DNA from: Trichoderma breve
Taxonomy: Eukaryota; Ascomycota; Sordariomycetes; Hypocreales; Hypocreaceae
Assembly: GCF_028502605.1 (NCBI RefSeq)
Contig: NC_079235.1
Location: 1-64,000 of the forward strand
Length of the DNA: 64,000 bases
Direction: 5' to 3'
How positions within the stretch are numbered: the first letter of the stretch is position 1; the number at the start of each line of letters is the position of its first letter. This document shows, piece after piece, positions 1 through 10,401 of this stretch. The position numbers and the translations under genes were made by a program. The notes under the pieces were generated by a model. The model searched no databases and was not told the origin of the DNA. It saw only the letters and a program-made list of their open reading frames with translations.

Positions 1-1047
1 TCAAAGTCTAGTAGACACTTACATATTTTTTATTACTTGTAGCCTTGGATCCGTTGCCGGCGGAGCAATTGTTGAACGATTCGGCTGGCGTTGGTTATAC
101 ATGGTTGTTTGCCCCAAGTTCCATCTCATTATGCGATTGAAAGCTGACCTGATTTGGTACACTTTCCAGATTCAAGTACCATTTTGCATCATCACCCTCA
201 TCATGGTTTACTTTTTCGTACCATCAAACACCGAAAACATGAGTGTAGAAGAAACAAACTTCCCATTAGACCTCAGACAGCTTCTTCATACATTTGACTG
301 GAAGGGCGCCTTGTTTCTTGTGAGCTTATCGATTGTTGGTTTTGTCTTTACGGTAACTAGCTAACGAGGAGCAGGTCCTAGTCTTGGGATTACTGATGTT
401 TGTCTTGGGAGTTGCAGGCAACGTTCTTCCCTGGACAAATCCATTCATACTACTGGCATCTGCACTGTTTCCTTTCATGGTGTACCTGCTTGCACGGGCT
501 GAAGTTGACGCTGCGAAACCTATCCTTCCACCCATACTCGCCGGATTTCCCTTCAGGAACATCATGATGAATGCCTTCCTCTTGTCCATGATCAATTACA
601 TTGTAAGTTGTATATACTTTATGAAAGAGAGCTGTCCGAGATTGACACCACTAATTTCTCACCTCTTGGCAGATAATGTATAATGCCACATTCTTCTTTC
701 AGAGTGTTCTGGTCGAATCTGCCACGTTGGCCAGCACTCACCTTGTCGTCCCTTCCATCGCATTCACATTGATCAGTGCCATTTCGGGAACAGCCATCGC
801 CAGATTGGAAACCCCTAAGCCAACCCTCCAGCTTAGCCAATTTCTTCTGCTCGGTGGTGCTGCCTGTCTCCTCCTCATGCCGACACTTCTACCGAGTCTC
901 CAAACCCCAGGTGTTGTATACGGCCTCTGCTTGGCAATGCCAATTCTGGGCGTTGGAATGATGGCACCAAGCGCCTTGCTTTTGCTGCTCGGTATGAGCA
1001 ACCGCGAAAATCACGCCACCATGAATGGCGCCGGACTGGGCCAGTAA
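1..1047 (+). CDS. MFS transporter, partial (5' end outside window, 3' end truncated)
   Basis: This is the middle of a multi-spanning drug/solute transporter of the 14-TM MFS type. Exons join cleanly: an acceptor near 42, an intron of about 110-172, an intron of about 320-374 (donor GTGAGC) and an intron of about 604-672. Hydrophobic helices run through the whole product, and a loop with GNVLPWTNP fits this family. The reading frame stops at 1045-1047, right after the conserved stretch SNRENHATMNGAG. In relatives this is followed by roughly a hundred more residues with the last helices. The last 37 nt overlap the convergent asparaginase gene on the other strand. The gene is therefore probably a broken remnant, although a donor-like GTAAGG at the stop leaves open an exon I cannot find. 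Confidence 0.7.
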
Positions 1048-2721
1048 GGGTCGATGTAAGATGAGGCCACCAATACGTCGCGGTAGCAGTAGCTTGAGCT
1101 CGGAGCCGACGATGACGGGGCTGACAGGGACAGGGGAGCAAGTTGCCGGCCCGCGAATAGCGACCAGCCTCCACTATGTAAGCCCATCCTTAGCGAAGCG
1201 TCCTTCTCCAGGGCTCGCTGGAACAGCTCCACAGCCCAGCGGATCTCGGCATCCCCAAGCAGCAACAGGCTGGCGTCCGCAACATCACCACCGTTGGTAG
1301 TACCAGTAGCCACGCGCTGCCGTATCGCCATGAATCCATCGCCAAATACTGTCTGGTAGTCTTCTGCTCTGTCTGTCTCGCTCTCGAATTCCCTTTTCGG
1401 CTCACCATCTTCGCCTATAGGGAACAAATGCCCCCCAGTGCAGCCAGCCCAGCTCACCATGGCCACGTCGGACGCTCCCGTGCTTTGAACAAGTGACTGG
1501 CAAATCCTTTTCAGTTTGCCAAAGAGCGCATACACCTGCTCTTCCGACATGTTGACCAGACTCAAATCTTGCTTGAGCTGGAATGTCAGCTGGTTCAGCC
1601 TCGTCGGATGCCTTGACACTCCCACTCGCATCAATTCGTCCTCGTAAAAACACAGAGGTGTTATAATTGGCATGGTGCAGGGTAGCAAACCGACATGGCT
1701 CGATCCCGACTTGCTGCCAGAGGACCCAATGTTGAAGATGCGGCTGTTGCATTGGGCCGTTTGTTGTCCATCAGCCGTAATAGCAATCACGCCGCACGAG
1801 ATGGTGGGAAACAGCTGTGAAGCATCCCGCATGGCCTGCTCAACTGCCTTGGCGATGGTGATGCCATTGCTGTACAGATTGGCGATGCGGCCTGCAAGCA
1901 TCGACGCCAGAATGGCCTCACCTCCGCCGCTGCTGTAATTGAACAACATGATTAGCAGAAATAACATTGGAAGGTACGAGCAAATAAAGCCATCATGTTT
2001 TGCGTACCAAGCTATAGCCACATTCTTGTCGGCATATAAACCAGAGCCCAACACTGCTGTATCTCCCACCCTCCCAACAGGTTTGAACATCATCCCGCCT
2101 GTTGAATTCGCTGCAGCAAGGTTGCCATGTACATCCAGCACCACCGCACCAACTGTGCCGTGCTCTGACATCTCGGCCTTCTTCTTATGCCAGTAGCTGG
2201 TTCGACTTTCGGTGGCAAAGTAGCTATTGGGCACTATTTCCAGTCCCAACTGCTTAGCTAGCTCATCGCCGCCAGAGCCAGCGATGAAGACGGGTGTGGT
2301 CGGCCCCGAGTTGTCCAGCATCGCTCTCGCCAGCTTAATTGGGTTTTTGGTCTCATGGAGGCATACAGCGGCACGGTATGCAGAGGTTGCGCCGTTAACA
2401 ATGCCTGCTTCTACCTACAACCCAGGTGGTCATGCTTGTTAACCAAGGATACAACAAACATTGAAGGAAGTCAAGTTGTACCTCAAAATTGCCATCAACA
2501 TTTACAGCAGCCCCCTTACCAGCGTTAAAGGCAGGATAGTCTTCCAGTTCCGCTACAACTTCTTCGGCCACGTCAACAGCGAGAGTCCCTTTTCCAAGTG
2601 ACGCCTCAGCCCTACTGACTAGGTCTTTAAGGAATGTATTCGTGGTGTGGTAGCTCTCCGCATTTCCTATCCACGATTCTGATGCTCCGCCATGGAGGAC
2701 AATTCCTCCACAAGCCAACAT
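1011..2721 (-). CDS. Isoaspartyl peptidase / L-asparaginase (Ntn-hydrolase, type 2)
   Basis: The enzyme hydrolyses asparagine or beta-aspartyl peptides after autocleavage before a threonine. Three exons fit: 2721-2482, 2414-2008 and 1932-1011, about 522 residues in all. The N-terminal half has the family block AFNAGKGAAVNVDG and then EAGIVNGATSAYRAAV. The catalytic region is GTVGAVVLD with the nucleophile Thr, followed by GSGLYAD. Splicing at 2007/1932 restores the family stretch NVAIACSGGGEAILAS. The first 420 or so residues look normal. The last 60 or so (Ser-rich, ending near 1011) do not resemble family C-termini, and the final dozen codons are simply antisense to the broken MFS gene. The tail may therefore be altered by a rearrangement. 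No signal peptide is evident, so a cytosolic role is likely. Confidence 0.85.
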
Positions 2722-3368
2722 GATTGATAAAAATGTTGATAATAATGGTTAATCTTTGCTTTTTTGGAGCGCGGGCCTGGATTTGAGCTTGTGTGATATT
2801 GGTCATAGACTATGTATTTTTTAAATAGCGTGTTGATGAATAAACACAAATCCAAGTTGTATCGTCAATTGACTAAAAATCGTCATATTGAAGGGATTCT
2901 GACTCTCAACTTCATACAAGCCCACGATGAGGTGTTAATCCACCGTTCTAGTTGTAGCCTTTTCGTCAGCCAAAGGTCGCTCGAGTAAATTCAAGGCTCT
3001 GCTTGAATACGTAATGTAAGGCCCCCAATTTAAGAAGGACTACTCTTAAGTTGGCCGTGCGTTGTGGTGGCAGGCCAGACTGTACTGGGGGCCTCACCTA
3101 AGCAGCCGCAGGAAGGTTGGTGGCATGCTCTAGCTACAGAGTACGAAGATGTGCCGTGAATCAAGAACAAACTTGTCGTCTATGGGGGCTTATGATATGG
3201 AAGTATTAATAGTCTGCTCTATCCTGCTTCCATCTGCCATTCTCATCCTCCTCATCCACCTCACACTCCTCATTTAATATACTCTACCAAAGAGCAGAAA
3301 CGTGTTCCTTACGTGACTCAATACCTTACAGTCCTGTTTATTTAAATAACCATCAAATTCATTTCAAA
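2722..3368. promoter_or_regulatory. Gene-free stretch; shared upstream region of asparaginase and repeat-peptide gene
   Basis: No convincing gene is seen. The two flanking genes are divergent, so this 647 bp holds both promoters. A pyrimidine-rich tract lies at about 3220-3280. An AT-rich TATA-like stretch (TTTATTTAAATA) lies about 30 bases before the ATG of the repeat-peptide gene at 3369. Confidence 0.45.
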
Positions 3369-4078
3369 ATGCGTTTCTCTACCATCCTCATTGCTGCCAC
3401 CGGCGCTGTTGCCGCTTCCCTTCCCGCTCGGGTAAGTCATTAACATGTGTACCACACCGAAAACAAAGGTCTAGCAGCAAGGCTTACTGATTATTCAAAG
3501 ACTGTCGAAAATGTCGCGAACGAGCTTGCCTGCGTTGCCCGCGGCGACATGGCCTGTGCCGGTCTTGTAGGCAAGCGCAGCGTCGATGAGATTGCCAATG
3601 AGCTCGCCTGCGTCGCCCGAGGTGACATGGCTTGTTCCGGTCTCGTCTCCAAGCGCGGCTCGGACTCCGTTGCTAACGAATTGGCTTGTGTCGCTCGTGG
3701 CGACATGGCATGCGCTGGCCTCGTTTCTAAGAAGCGTGCGACTGAGAATGCCGTCAATGAGCTCGCTTGCGTGGCTCGTGGCGATATGGCTTGTGCTGGC
3801 CTTGTTGGCAAGCGCTCCCCCGAGGAGATCAATGAACTCGCTTGCGTGGCTCGCGGCGACATGGCTTGCGCTGGCGTAAGTTGAAATCATTGACTCGAAT
3901 GAAGAATTGCTGTGCTCTAACGCCGAGATAGGCTGTTGCAAAGAAGAGATCTACTGCTGAGGTTGCGAACGAACTCGCTTGTGTTGCTCGCGGTGACATG
4001 GCCTGCTCGGGTGTAAGTAATATCACTCTTTTTTTGCCCAGAGCAGCATACTGAAAGACATTTTAGCTTGTTGCTTAA
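3369..4078 (+). CDS. Secreted Kex2-processed repeat precursor (KEP / RiPP-like) with six Cys-RGD-Cys cores
   Basis: Four exons (3369-3431, 3501-3875, 3932-4012, 4067-4078) give a 176-residue protein. Residues 1-17 form a signal peptide (MRFSTILIAATGAVAAS). Six tandem units follow, each with the core NELACVARGDMAC followed by A/S-G. Dibasic KR or KKR sites end the first five units at residues 46-47, 72-73, 98-100, 125-126 and 150-152. This is the layout of fungal Kex2-processed repeat proteins, which include alpha-pheromone and dikaritin (ustiloxin-type) precursors. After cleavage each peptide would carry two Cys seven residues apart around an RGD, likely a disulfide loop. It has no Tyr or Trp in the core and no neighbouring UstY (DUF3328) gene, so ustiloxin-type cyclisation is unlikely. 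It is not a typical alpha-pheromone, which has a Trp-Cys...Gly-Gln...Cys-Trp pattern. The target is unknown. Confidence 0.9.
3501..4012 (+). repeat. Six in-frame coding repeats of the core peptide
   Basis: Units of about 75-81 nt encode an identical 12-residue core (ELACVARGDMAC) while differing at many third codon positions. The spacers between cores (for example SVDEIA, GSDSVA, STAEVA) vary freely. The pattern shows protein-level conservation of the core, not a recent DNA duplication. Confidence 0.9.
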
Positions 4079-4647
4079 ACATTAGATGACTGTTTATACG
4101 ATAAAGAGTATAATCAAATGATGTTCAGCTTGTTTTGCATGGCTTATTTGTCTATGAGAGTCAGGGTTGTTAAGAAGAGGGTTGTTATGAGGAGAGCTGT
4201 TACATCCTTTGAAGACCCGGCTATGAATTATCTCGCCTAGGGTTATTAGAATATAATAGTTCTTTGCATGTCCACTTCGTTCTTCTAACTCTCAACTCCT
4301 GAGATTTACTCCAACATAATGATATCTGCTTTCTTGAGAAGAGCACCATACTTAAAGGGAGGGTATCTTCTGCCAAACATGTTTTTCACATCTAATCAAT
4401 GCTTCCGTGAAGGCTATGCGCAGAAATAGATCATGTAATATTAATCATGACGCCGACATTGCATTTATGGTTACGCGGCAGATTACAGGTAGGCAATAAA
4501 GAAAAAGGTAATTTGGCAGCAGCTGACGGTGAAATCCAAGGCCCATGTATTAACTTAATTTTTTGGTCTTTTGAATCTCATGCATAGTCTGGTAATCTGT
4601 GATCTTTTGTATCGCTGTCTTTCTTCCTAGGGAACCGGCTGGACCTC
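4079..4647. other. Gene-free stretch after the repeat-peptide gene
   Basis: AT-rich convergent 3' regions of the repeat-peptide gene and the C2H2 gene. I see no ORF with protein-like composition and no clear repeat. Confidence 0.4.
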
Positions 4648-5539
4648 CTACGACATGGTCTGGGAAACATGGTATTTTGGCGTTGCAGGTGCATCTTGAT
4701 GAAATGATTTCTCTATTATTTCAATTAAAAGACAATCCAAAAGAAGTGTGTGCACAGGATAGCTCACCATATTGTCAAGCCTGCTAAATACTCGGTTACA
4801 TGAAGGCACTATGCATGGTATATTGGGCTGGTGGGAGCGTGTATGCCGATCAAAGTCCTTCTTGGAGGCAAAGCCAGCACCTGAAGTCATGCACTCAGGC
4901 TGATTGCAAAAGAAGACTTTTACATGTGACTTGTAGTGTTTGCGGAGGTCGCACGCCCGTTCAAAGACAACTTGAGACGTACAGCCTGCGTATTTGCAAC
5001 TCCATGTACCATTATCATTTGGAAATCCCATCTCATAGACATCGGCAGGAAACCAGTCATCGGTAGTAGCCTCCAGAGATGGCTGAGGTGAGCTAGTGGT
5101 GCTAACATCACCTATCCATAGACCTGTACTATCAGATCCAGTTGAACCTGGCGCACTGTCGATAACCTCCGTAATTTGGCTGAGTAAACCAAAGGAGATG
5201 GCTGCAGGGTCCAGTAACAAGCTTGGATTTTCTGACAGCCTGCTACGGTTTGTCAAGCCTAGGGAGTTGGCAGATGGCATATCTAAAGGCTCCGACGAAT
5301 ACATTCTTGGGCACACTAAAGCATTACCAATCTCCAGACGACTTTGACTACCCAGCAGACTTGGCACATTCATGTGACCTTGCTCTGAAATAAAATCTCT
5401 ATCATCCCAGGCATGTGTATCCTATAAAGAACTCCGGTTAATTCAGTTGCTAGTATTAGATATATAAGGTGAAAGCTTATACCAAATGCTCATCGACGAA
5501 ATGTGTATTAGTTGACTGGAAAAAGACTGTGTTGTCCAT
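4648..5539 (-). CDS. C2H2 zinc-finger protein, probable transcription factor
   Basis: Exon 1 (5539-5483) encodes 19 residues from MDNTVFFQS. A 61-nt intron (5482-5422) joins it in frame to exon 2, which starts DTHAWDDRDF. Exon 2 carries a Ser/Thr-rich N-terminal half and then fingers: C-x4-C...H-x3-H beginning CKYAGC, a second beginning CNQPEC, and a third beginning CIVPSC that reaches SRLDNM at 4768. A donor-like GTGAGC follows at 4767, where relatives continue with the His pair of finger three. The last exon therefore lies downstream of 4768, and I could not place it. The simple read-through stops at 4648. The likely role is a nuclear regulator. It is convergent with the repeat-peptide gene. 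Confidence 0.75.
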
Positions 5540-7031
5540 GGTGATTTGTTCAGGTGTACAAGGTTTTAAGTACACGCGTGCCAACAGTGAGAACGACGGT
5601 AGTAGAAAGCCTAGCACGGCTAAGTTTAAAAGCAGTGTTCAGGATATTCCAATATGACTGTCAGTCAGAAGAGCAGATAAAAAACACTAACTTTTCGGCC
5701 TTTAATAATAAATTAGCTCCTCCTTTCGGCACATGCTATCGAATCCTTCTGCAGGCCTCAGGGAGCAACTCCGTACTCAACTGTCGGTTCACAGTCTAAG
5801 TAACCACCGAAAGATAACCAATACCGAACATAGGGTATAGTAGTTAGGTAGTCTTGCTACGTACTAGCGCCGTAGCACTGTTGACGTGGGAACGTGATGG
5901 GTTATGGAGACCGAGAATAGCTACTTATGTAACCCTAGTTTACTTTCAGAACCCGGTCTATCATAGCGTATCATTTCAGGTGCGATGATCCTTCTCGCTT
6001 CGTATATTCTGTCGTTGAAGTGATACGCAACGGCAAGGCAACTCCGTAAGCGTGTAGACTATGGAGTAGGTACATATATAAGTCTTCAAGATGCCGCGCT
6101 CCGCAGGACATCGGACGAATTGTACTACGCGACGCCGAACTACCTAGTAGTTGTGCTATTTGCAAATATGTTGGATCGTCTAAATCATTGGTAGTTTGGT
6201 GAGACCAGCCTGCCCTTCTTCTTTCGTGCAAGCCTGTCAAGGATCCTCTGGATATCTGACAAGAAGGATGCATGGAATCCTACCCCGTTATTCCGCTGCG
6301 GAGCTGTACTACGGCTCGCTGTCATTCTGGCTCGTGCGCTGCGGCCCTAGGCGGAAAGCAGCAGTAGCAGGGCACGGCTTGACGTATTAAGTGGCGCCCC
6401 AGCGCCAGCGCAGAGCTGTACCACGGCTTACTGTAATTCTAGCAGCTCAACCCAGCCGCTACCCCAGTTCATAACGGTGCCTTATCGTCATCTCCAGTCT
6501 TGCTCAGCGTCCATTATTGCCTTGCCACGTACCAATTCTACCCCAGAAAATGTATCTACTTGATCAGTATCCTGAATTACCCGTTGGTTCCACTTTGCAA
6601 GAGACCAACTGTGATGAGGGTAGCTCACAGTTGGTCTCTTGCAAAGTGGAACCAACGGGTATATAGAGTACAGAATACTTTTGAGATGTTGTTTCATCAC
6701 CAACCATAGAACTGGAACAAGGAGCCAGCGAATTAAACGTATTTTTCTCAAGTCCACTTTCTCAAATGCAAATAAAGCTAGACCATTCAAAGTTTACCAT
6801 AACTTATTCGTTAGAGTAAGTAAAATAGCAACGAATTAAACTACGCATACAAAATCCAAACATGGCCGTAATTTCCAAGACTATATGCCTCCTCAAGGCA
6901 GATCCTATGTGCACAAACCATGTATTGTAAATACACTGAGTTTAGGAGGCTGCCCAAGTCTTTGCCTAAGCACCAAACTTGGACTTTGTGCCTGAGACGA
7001 ATGTGGTTCTCCCGAAGAAACTTTGTGTATT
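5540..7031. other. Gene-poor stretch with repeats
   Basis: About 1.5 kb with no supportable gene. It holds two imperfect 28-bp direct repeats (6301-6328 and 6413-6440, 24 of 28 identical) in a GC-richer patch. It also holds the perfect inverted repeat at 6579-6660, annotated separately. It may be a decayed mobile element. Confidence 0.4.
6579..6660. repeat. Perfect 36-bp inverted repeat with 10-bp spacer
   Basis: The left arm 6579-6614 (ACCCGTTGGTTCCACTTTGC...) is the exact reverse complement of 6625-6660. The spacer is TGAGGGTAGC. Pairing continues imperfectly outside the arms (AGTATCCTG against AGTATTCTG). Transcribed RNA would form a long hairpin. It could be a foldback element, a miRNA-like precursor or a very recent inverted duplication. 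Confidence 0.9.
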
Positions 7032-7184
7032 TTAATGCTGAAATAACCAAGTGAGAAGTTTGCTCCTGAGGCATCCGTCTGCTCAAGTTGAACTTACACC
7101 GCAGTTCTTGCATGTACAATTCTGGCCACAGCTACAGTTGTTTGGACCAGTGCAGCTGCAAGTTGTTCCACAATCGCAAGCCAT
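7032..7184 (-). CDS. Small metallothionein
   Basis: A Cys-rich peptide starts at 7184 with MACDCGTTCSCTGPNNCSC and continues GQNCTCKNCG. It has nine Cys, eight of them in four Cys-x-Cys pairs, as in copper-binding fungal metallothioneins. After CG there is a consensus donor GTAAGT at 7097. Splicing to the acceptor TTTCAG (7038) adds a single His and stops at 7032-7034, giving 30 residues. Without splicing the frame reads VSST and stops at 7083, giving 33 residues. I favour the spliced form because donor and acceptor are strong and the 60-nt size is typical here. It would be a cytosolic metal buffer, probably for copper. Confidence 0.8.
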
Positions 7185-8014
7185 TGTATCTTATGAATAT
7201 TTGTCGTTGGTATTTGGGTATGATGAGCTAAAGGTCGCTCAAATTTTGTGTGGCGGCGTTCATCTTCCTTTTATAGGGTAATCGCCCCGTGTAAGAGCTC
7301 CGAGGCGTGACGTAATTATGAGACTACCCAAGCAACGAACATCATCTTTCTTGTGAAAGTGCGATGCAATAATGACAGCATGAGAGTTGGGACTCGATGT
7401 CAAAGTTTTGTAAGCAAAAATACGTGGGAAAAGTATGCTGCAAGATTCTGACAAGATCGGCCTTTCTTTAGGGTGCTTCCGTAGATTCCATCACTTTCTA
7501 CTCTAACGATATACTACCTTTTGAGCCAGTGATGTTATTCCGATAGGGCCGTTATCAGTAAATGAAGAGCCACTCAATTGCTTTCGTTTCAAGGTGTTCA
7601 ATGACCAGAAGATTGACATCCATACTAGATGTAAAATAATAAACGTTTGTTATAACGCCAGCCCATACTTGTATATTAAGTAGCCCCTTGCGTGATACTC
7701 AAAACAAGAGATATTGGCAGACGAACCTCGCCCCAGCTATTTTATCAATAACTTGTTGCTATATGAAGATGTGCTTTGTACATATGGGTTTCTTTCAGTC
7801 TGGCACTGCCATGGTCGATCCAGCGGTCTATGCAGCATGTCAAACAGCCCGTTGCGACGACTCTCATTGCTGGGTCTGAGGGTTGCCGCTCTCTATGCAG
7901 AGCGCCAATTAGCTCTGTGCTTCTCCGGTAGCTATGCCAACGCCTTTGCAGTAGTATATAGGAAACTAGGCTGTTACATTGCTAAAGATCCAACCAATAG
8001 ACAGAGAAAGTTAT
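7185..8014. other. Gene-free stretch
   Basis: Upstream region of the metallothionein (with an AT-rich TTTTATAGGG box near 7268) and the 3' flank of the FAD oxidase. The open frames here lack protein-like composition. Confidence 0.35.
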
Positions 8015-9465
8015 TTATAATTTTGCATGGGATTCTTCAGTGGACGTTTTCTCAGCTAAAAGTTCTGAGAGTTCCCGTTCTTTACCAATCCGCCAGGTAA
8101 CTTTATTACCCCATCCCTTCCCTTTAGCTACCTTGTTCTCATTTGGTAAGCTTCGCCAGCGCCAGCGAGGAATACGCTGGGCCCCATCTTGAAAAAGCGA
8201 GATAACCCATTCTCCAACTATGGGCGTCATCTTGAATCCGTGCCCTGAGTCTCCCGCAAGAACGACAAGAGAGCCGTTCCAGCCGGGGACATAGTCAATA
8301 CAGAAGTCAGAGTCTGCGGTATCCGAGAACCAACACAACTTCTTATCTATGAACGGTCGATCTGCTAGCCATGGCAAAGTATTGCGAAGTAGCAATCTTA
8401 GCTTCTGCTCGTCTTCCTTCGGCATGAACTCGTTCAACAGGTGGTCAGCTGGTGGCAATGATACGCCATCAGCTCTAGTGTTGGTATACCCAGCACCGAG
8501 AGGACAAAGTTTCAGCAGGCGGGTAGCAGGGTCTGGTTCGAAAAAGAAGCCGAGATCTCGAACATTCACGACCGGAATACCTCGGAGTAGGTCTGCCTCG
8601 TCCGCATGAAGAAGAATGTGGCCAACAGACCAGCATCGAGCGGTAGTAAAACTTGCCAGTTCTGGAACTAAAGATGCTCCAAATGCCCCTAGGGCGAGGA
8701 TTGTTGTTACAGAACGGTGCACCTTACCATCGGACGTTCTCACCCCAATGCATCGCTGTTCTCGCGGGCCCGTGGCTTCGTGCAATATCTCGATAACATT
8801 TCCTCGCTGCTCGCCCGTGATGAATTTAACTCCAGCCCGGGCACAGCGAAGAAACATTGCGCGGATAACGTCTCCCGAGTGTGCGTAACCTGCTATGCGA
8901 TTGAGGTAGCCTTTGAAGCCCAGCATCGGGCCCGAGAGCTGCCACGCACTGCGACGGAAGTCTGCCGGACTGTTCAGGGAGGATATTTCATTCGAAAATA
9001 GCGGATGGCTTTCCACTACCTGTAAAGACTTTTCGAGAGTTTCCGCTACTTTTGGGGGAGCTTGAGGCGACCTAGCGACGATGTAACCTGTTTGATGGTA
9101 GTGAGGAGCGAAGAGCGGCTGGCGCCAGCCATTTTCAATGGCTTTCTGTGCTTGTTTGTCAGTAGTTGATCGGAAGCCAAGATTGGAGGAGATTCAGTGT
9201 GACTGAGGTTGCAACTCACCAGCGTAAGGTCACGATAGAAAGGATCTTCGTATTCAGCTCGGATGATCTTATTGATATCGTTGGCAGCAGAGTACCGAGA
9301 GGGAATCTCATCACCCCTTTCTAGGACAGTGACATCTGTATAACCATCTCGTAAAAGATGTAAAGCTGTGGAAAGCCCAAAAGCTCCCGCGCCAACAATT
9401 ATTACAGAGTCATGTTTTGATGGTTGACGCCATTCCGCGGCTTGTGGCGCTTGAGGGGTAGCCAT
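8015..9465 (-). CDS. FAD-dependent amine/amino-acid oxidase (fructosyl-amino-acid or saccharopine oxidase type), peroxisomal
   Basis: Two exons (9465-9220 and 9145-8015, 74-nt intron) give about 458 residues. The N-terminal FAD-binding fold is VIIVGAGAFGLSTALHLL, with the acidic end of strand two at VLERGDEIP. Then comes the DAO-family stretch SSRY-like SRYSAANDINKIIRAEYEDP. The C-terminal part has CWFSDTADSDFCIDYVPG and AGDSGHGFKMTPIVGE, matching the sarcosine/fructosyl-amine oxidase family. The protein ends in AKL, a type-1 peroxisomal targeting signal, fitting an H2O2-producing oxidase. The true substrate (fructosyl amino acids, saccharopine, sarcosine or pipecolate-like) cannot be told from sequence alone. 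Confidence 0.88.
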
Positions 9466-10401
9466 AGGGAGGACAGTCAGGTGGAAGTCTTCACAGTGTA
9501 CTATTACAATAAAGGATATGCCAGGCCATAATCAGAGCGTTCGGCAGAGGACGAGTTCGCATTTATATACCAAATTAGTCACAATAAAGACATGCAATCC
9601 GGGAGTAGAAATTCGACTCAATCGTGGGCCAATATGAGAGTTTCCACTCAAACAGGCTAAAGAGGTCAAGCAACAGAAAAGCAGAATACGGACATACACT
9701 AAAATGGATGATGCTCGACAGATGATCAGTTATGTTTGGACCAAGGCTTCATAGAAAATTGGAGAGAAGGCGCTGCGCACTGCCGATTGGTCCAATTACC
9801 CGCAAGCCTCGTTAGTGCTGATGCTAGTGCCCTGATCGCTGGAGAGCAGGAGTGTTGCGAAATTGCAACACACGATGCCTATTGGAAGCCAACATAAAGA
9901 AAGCTCAAGGATATTATGAGAAATCCGATCTTGTTTTGTAGTTGTATCGGGGGCTTTCTATTAATTTTGTTTCGGTAGAATGAGGGCCCGCGGGGCGGTA
10001 GATTTACTGTAATCCTTATACTGGTATGGTACAAGGATTTGTTGCGGGTTAGGCCAATCAATCGCAGGTGTACTCCATAGCAATGATTGTAGAGGAGCAA
10101 GTTGCTCTACGAAGACCAGGTGATAATATAATAATATCTGCTTCATTAACAGGTGGGAAGGCATCTTTAAGCTGATTATCCTAAAGCTCAAAGGATATTT
10201 TCCTCGTGTATTTACTCCATATTTGATGTTTCATTTTACACGGCTAGGCTAGTTTCAGCTTGGTTAATATAAGTTGGGCGAGAAAATACACTTCATTCAA
10301 GATTGCCCATTGGAAGGTCTTTCTTTAATAACTAAAAAATCCCTATAATGCCTAAATCCATTAACTTTCACGAAACAATATTTGGAAAATCATTTCCAAA
10401 A
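9466..10401. other. Gene-free stretch between FAD oxidase and OPT gene
   Basis: About 940 bp of AT-rich sequence. I see nothing coding. It includes the FAD oxidase promoter and the 3' flank of the OPT gene. Confidence 0.35.

Noticed and set aside
3491..3941. Long minus-strand open frames across the repeat-peptide gene
   Set aside because: They are shadows of the tandem coding repeats. The plus strand has the signal peptide, dibasic sites and matching introns.
3369..4078. Repeat gene as an ordinary alpha-pheromone precursor
   Set aside because: The layout matches, but the core lacks the Trp-Cys...Gly-Gln...Cys-Trp pattern of filamentous-fungal alpha-pheromones.
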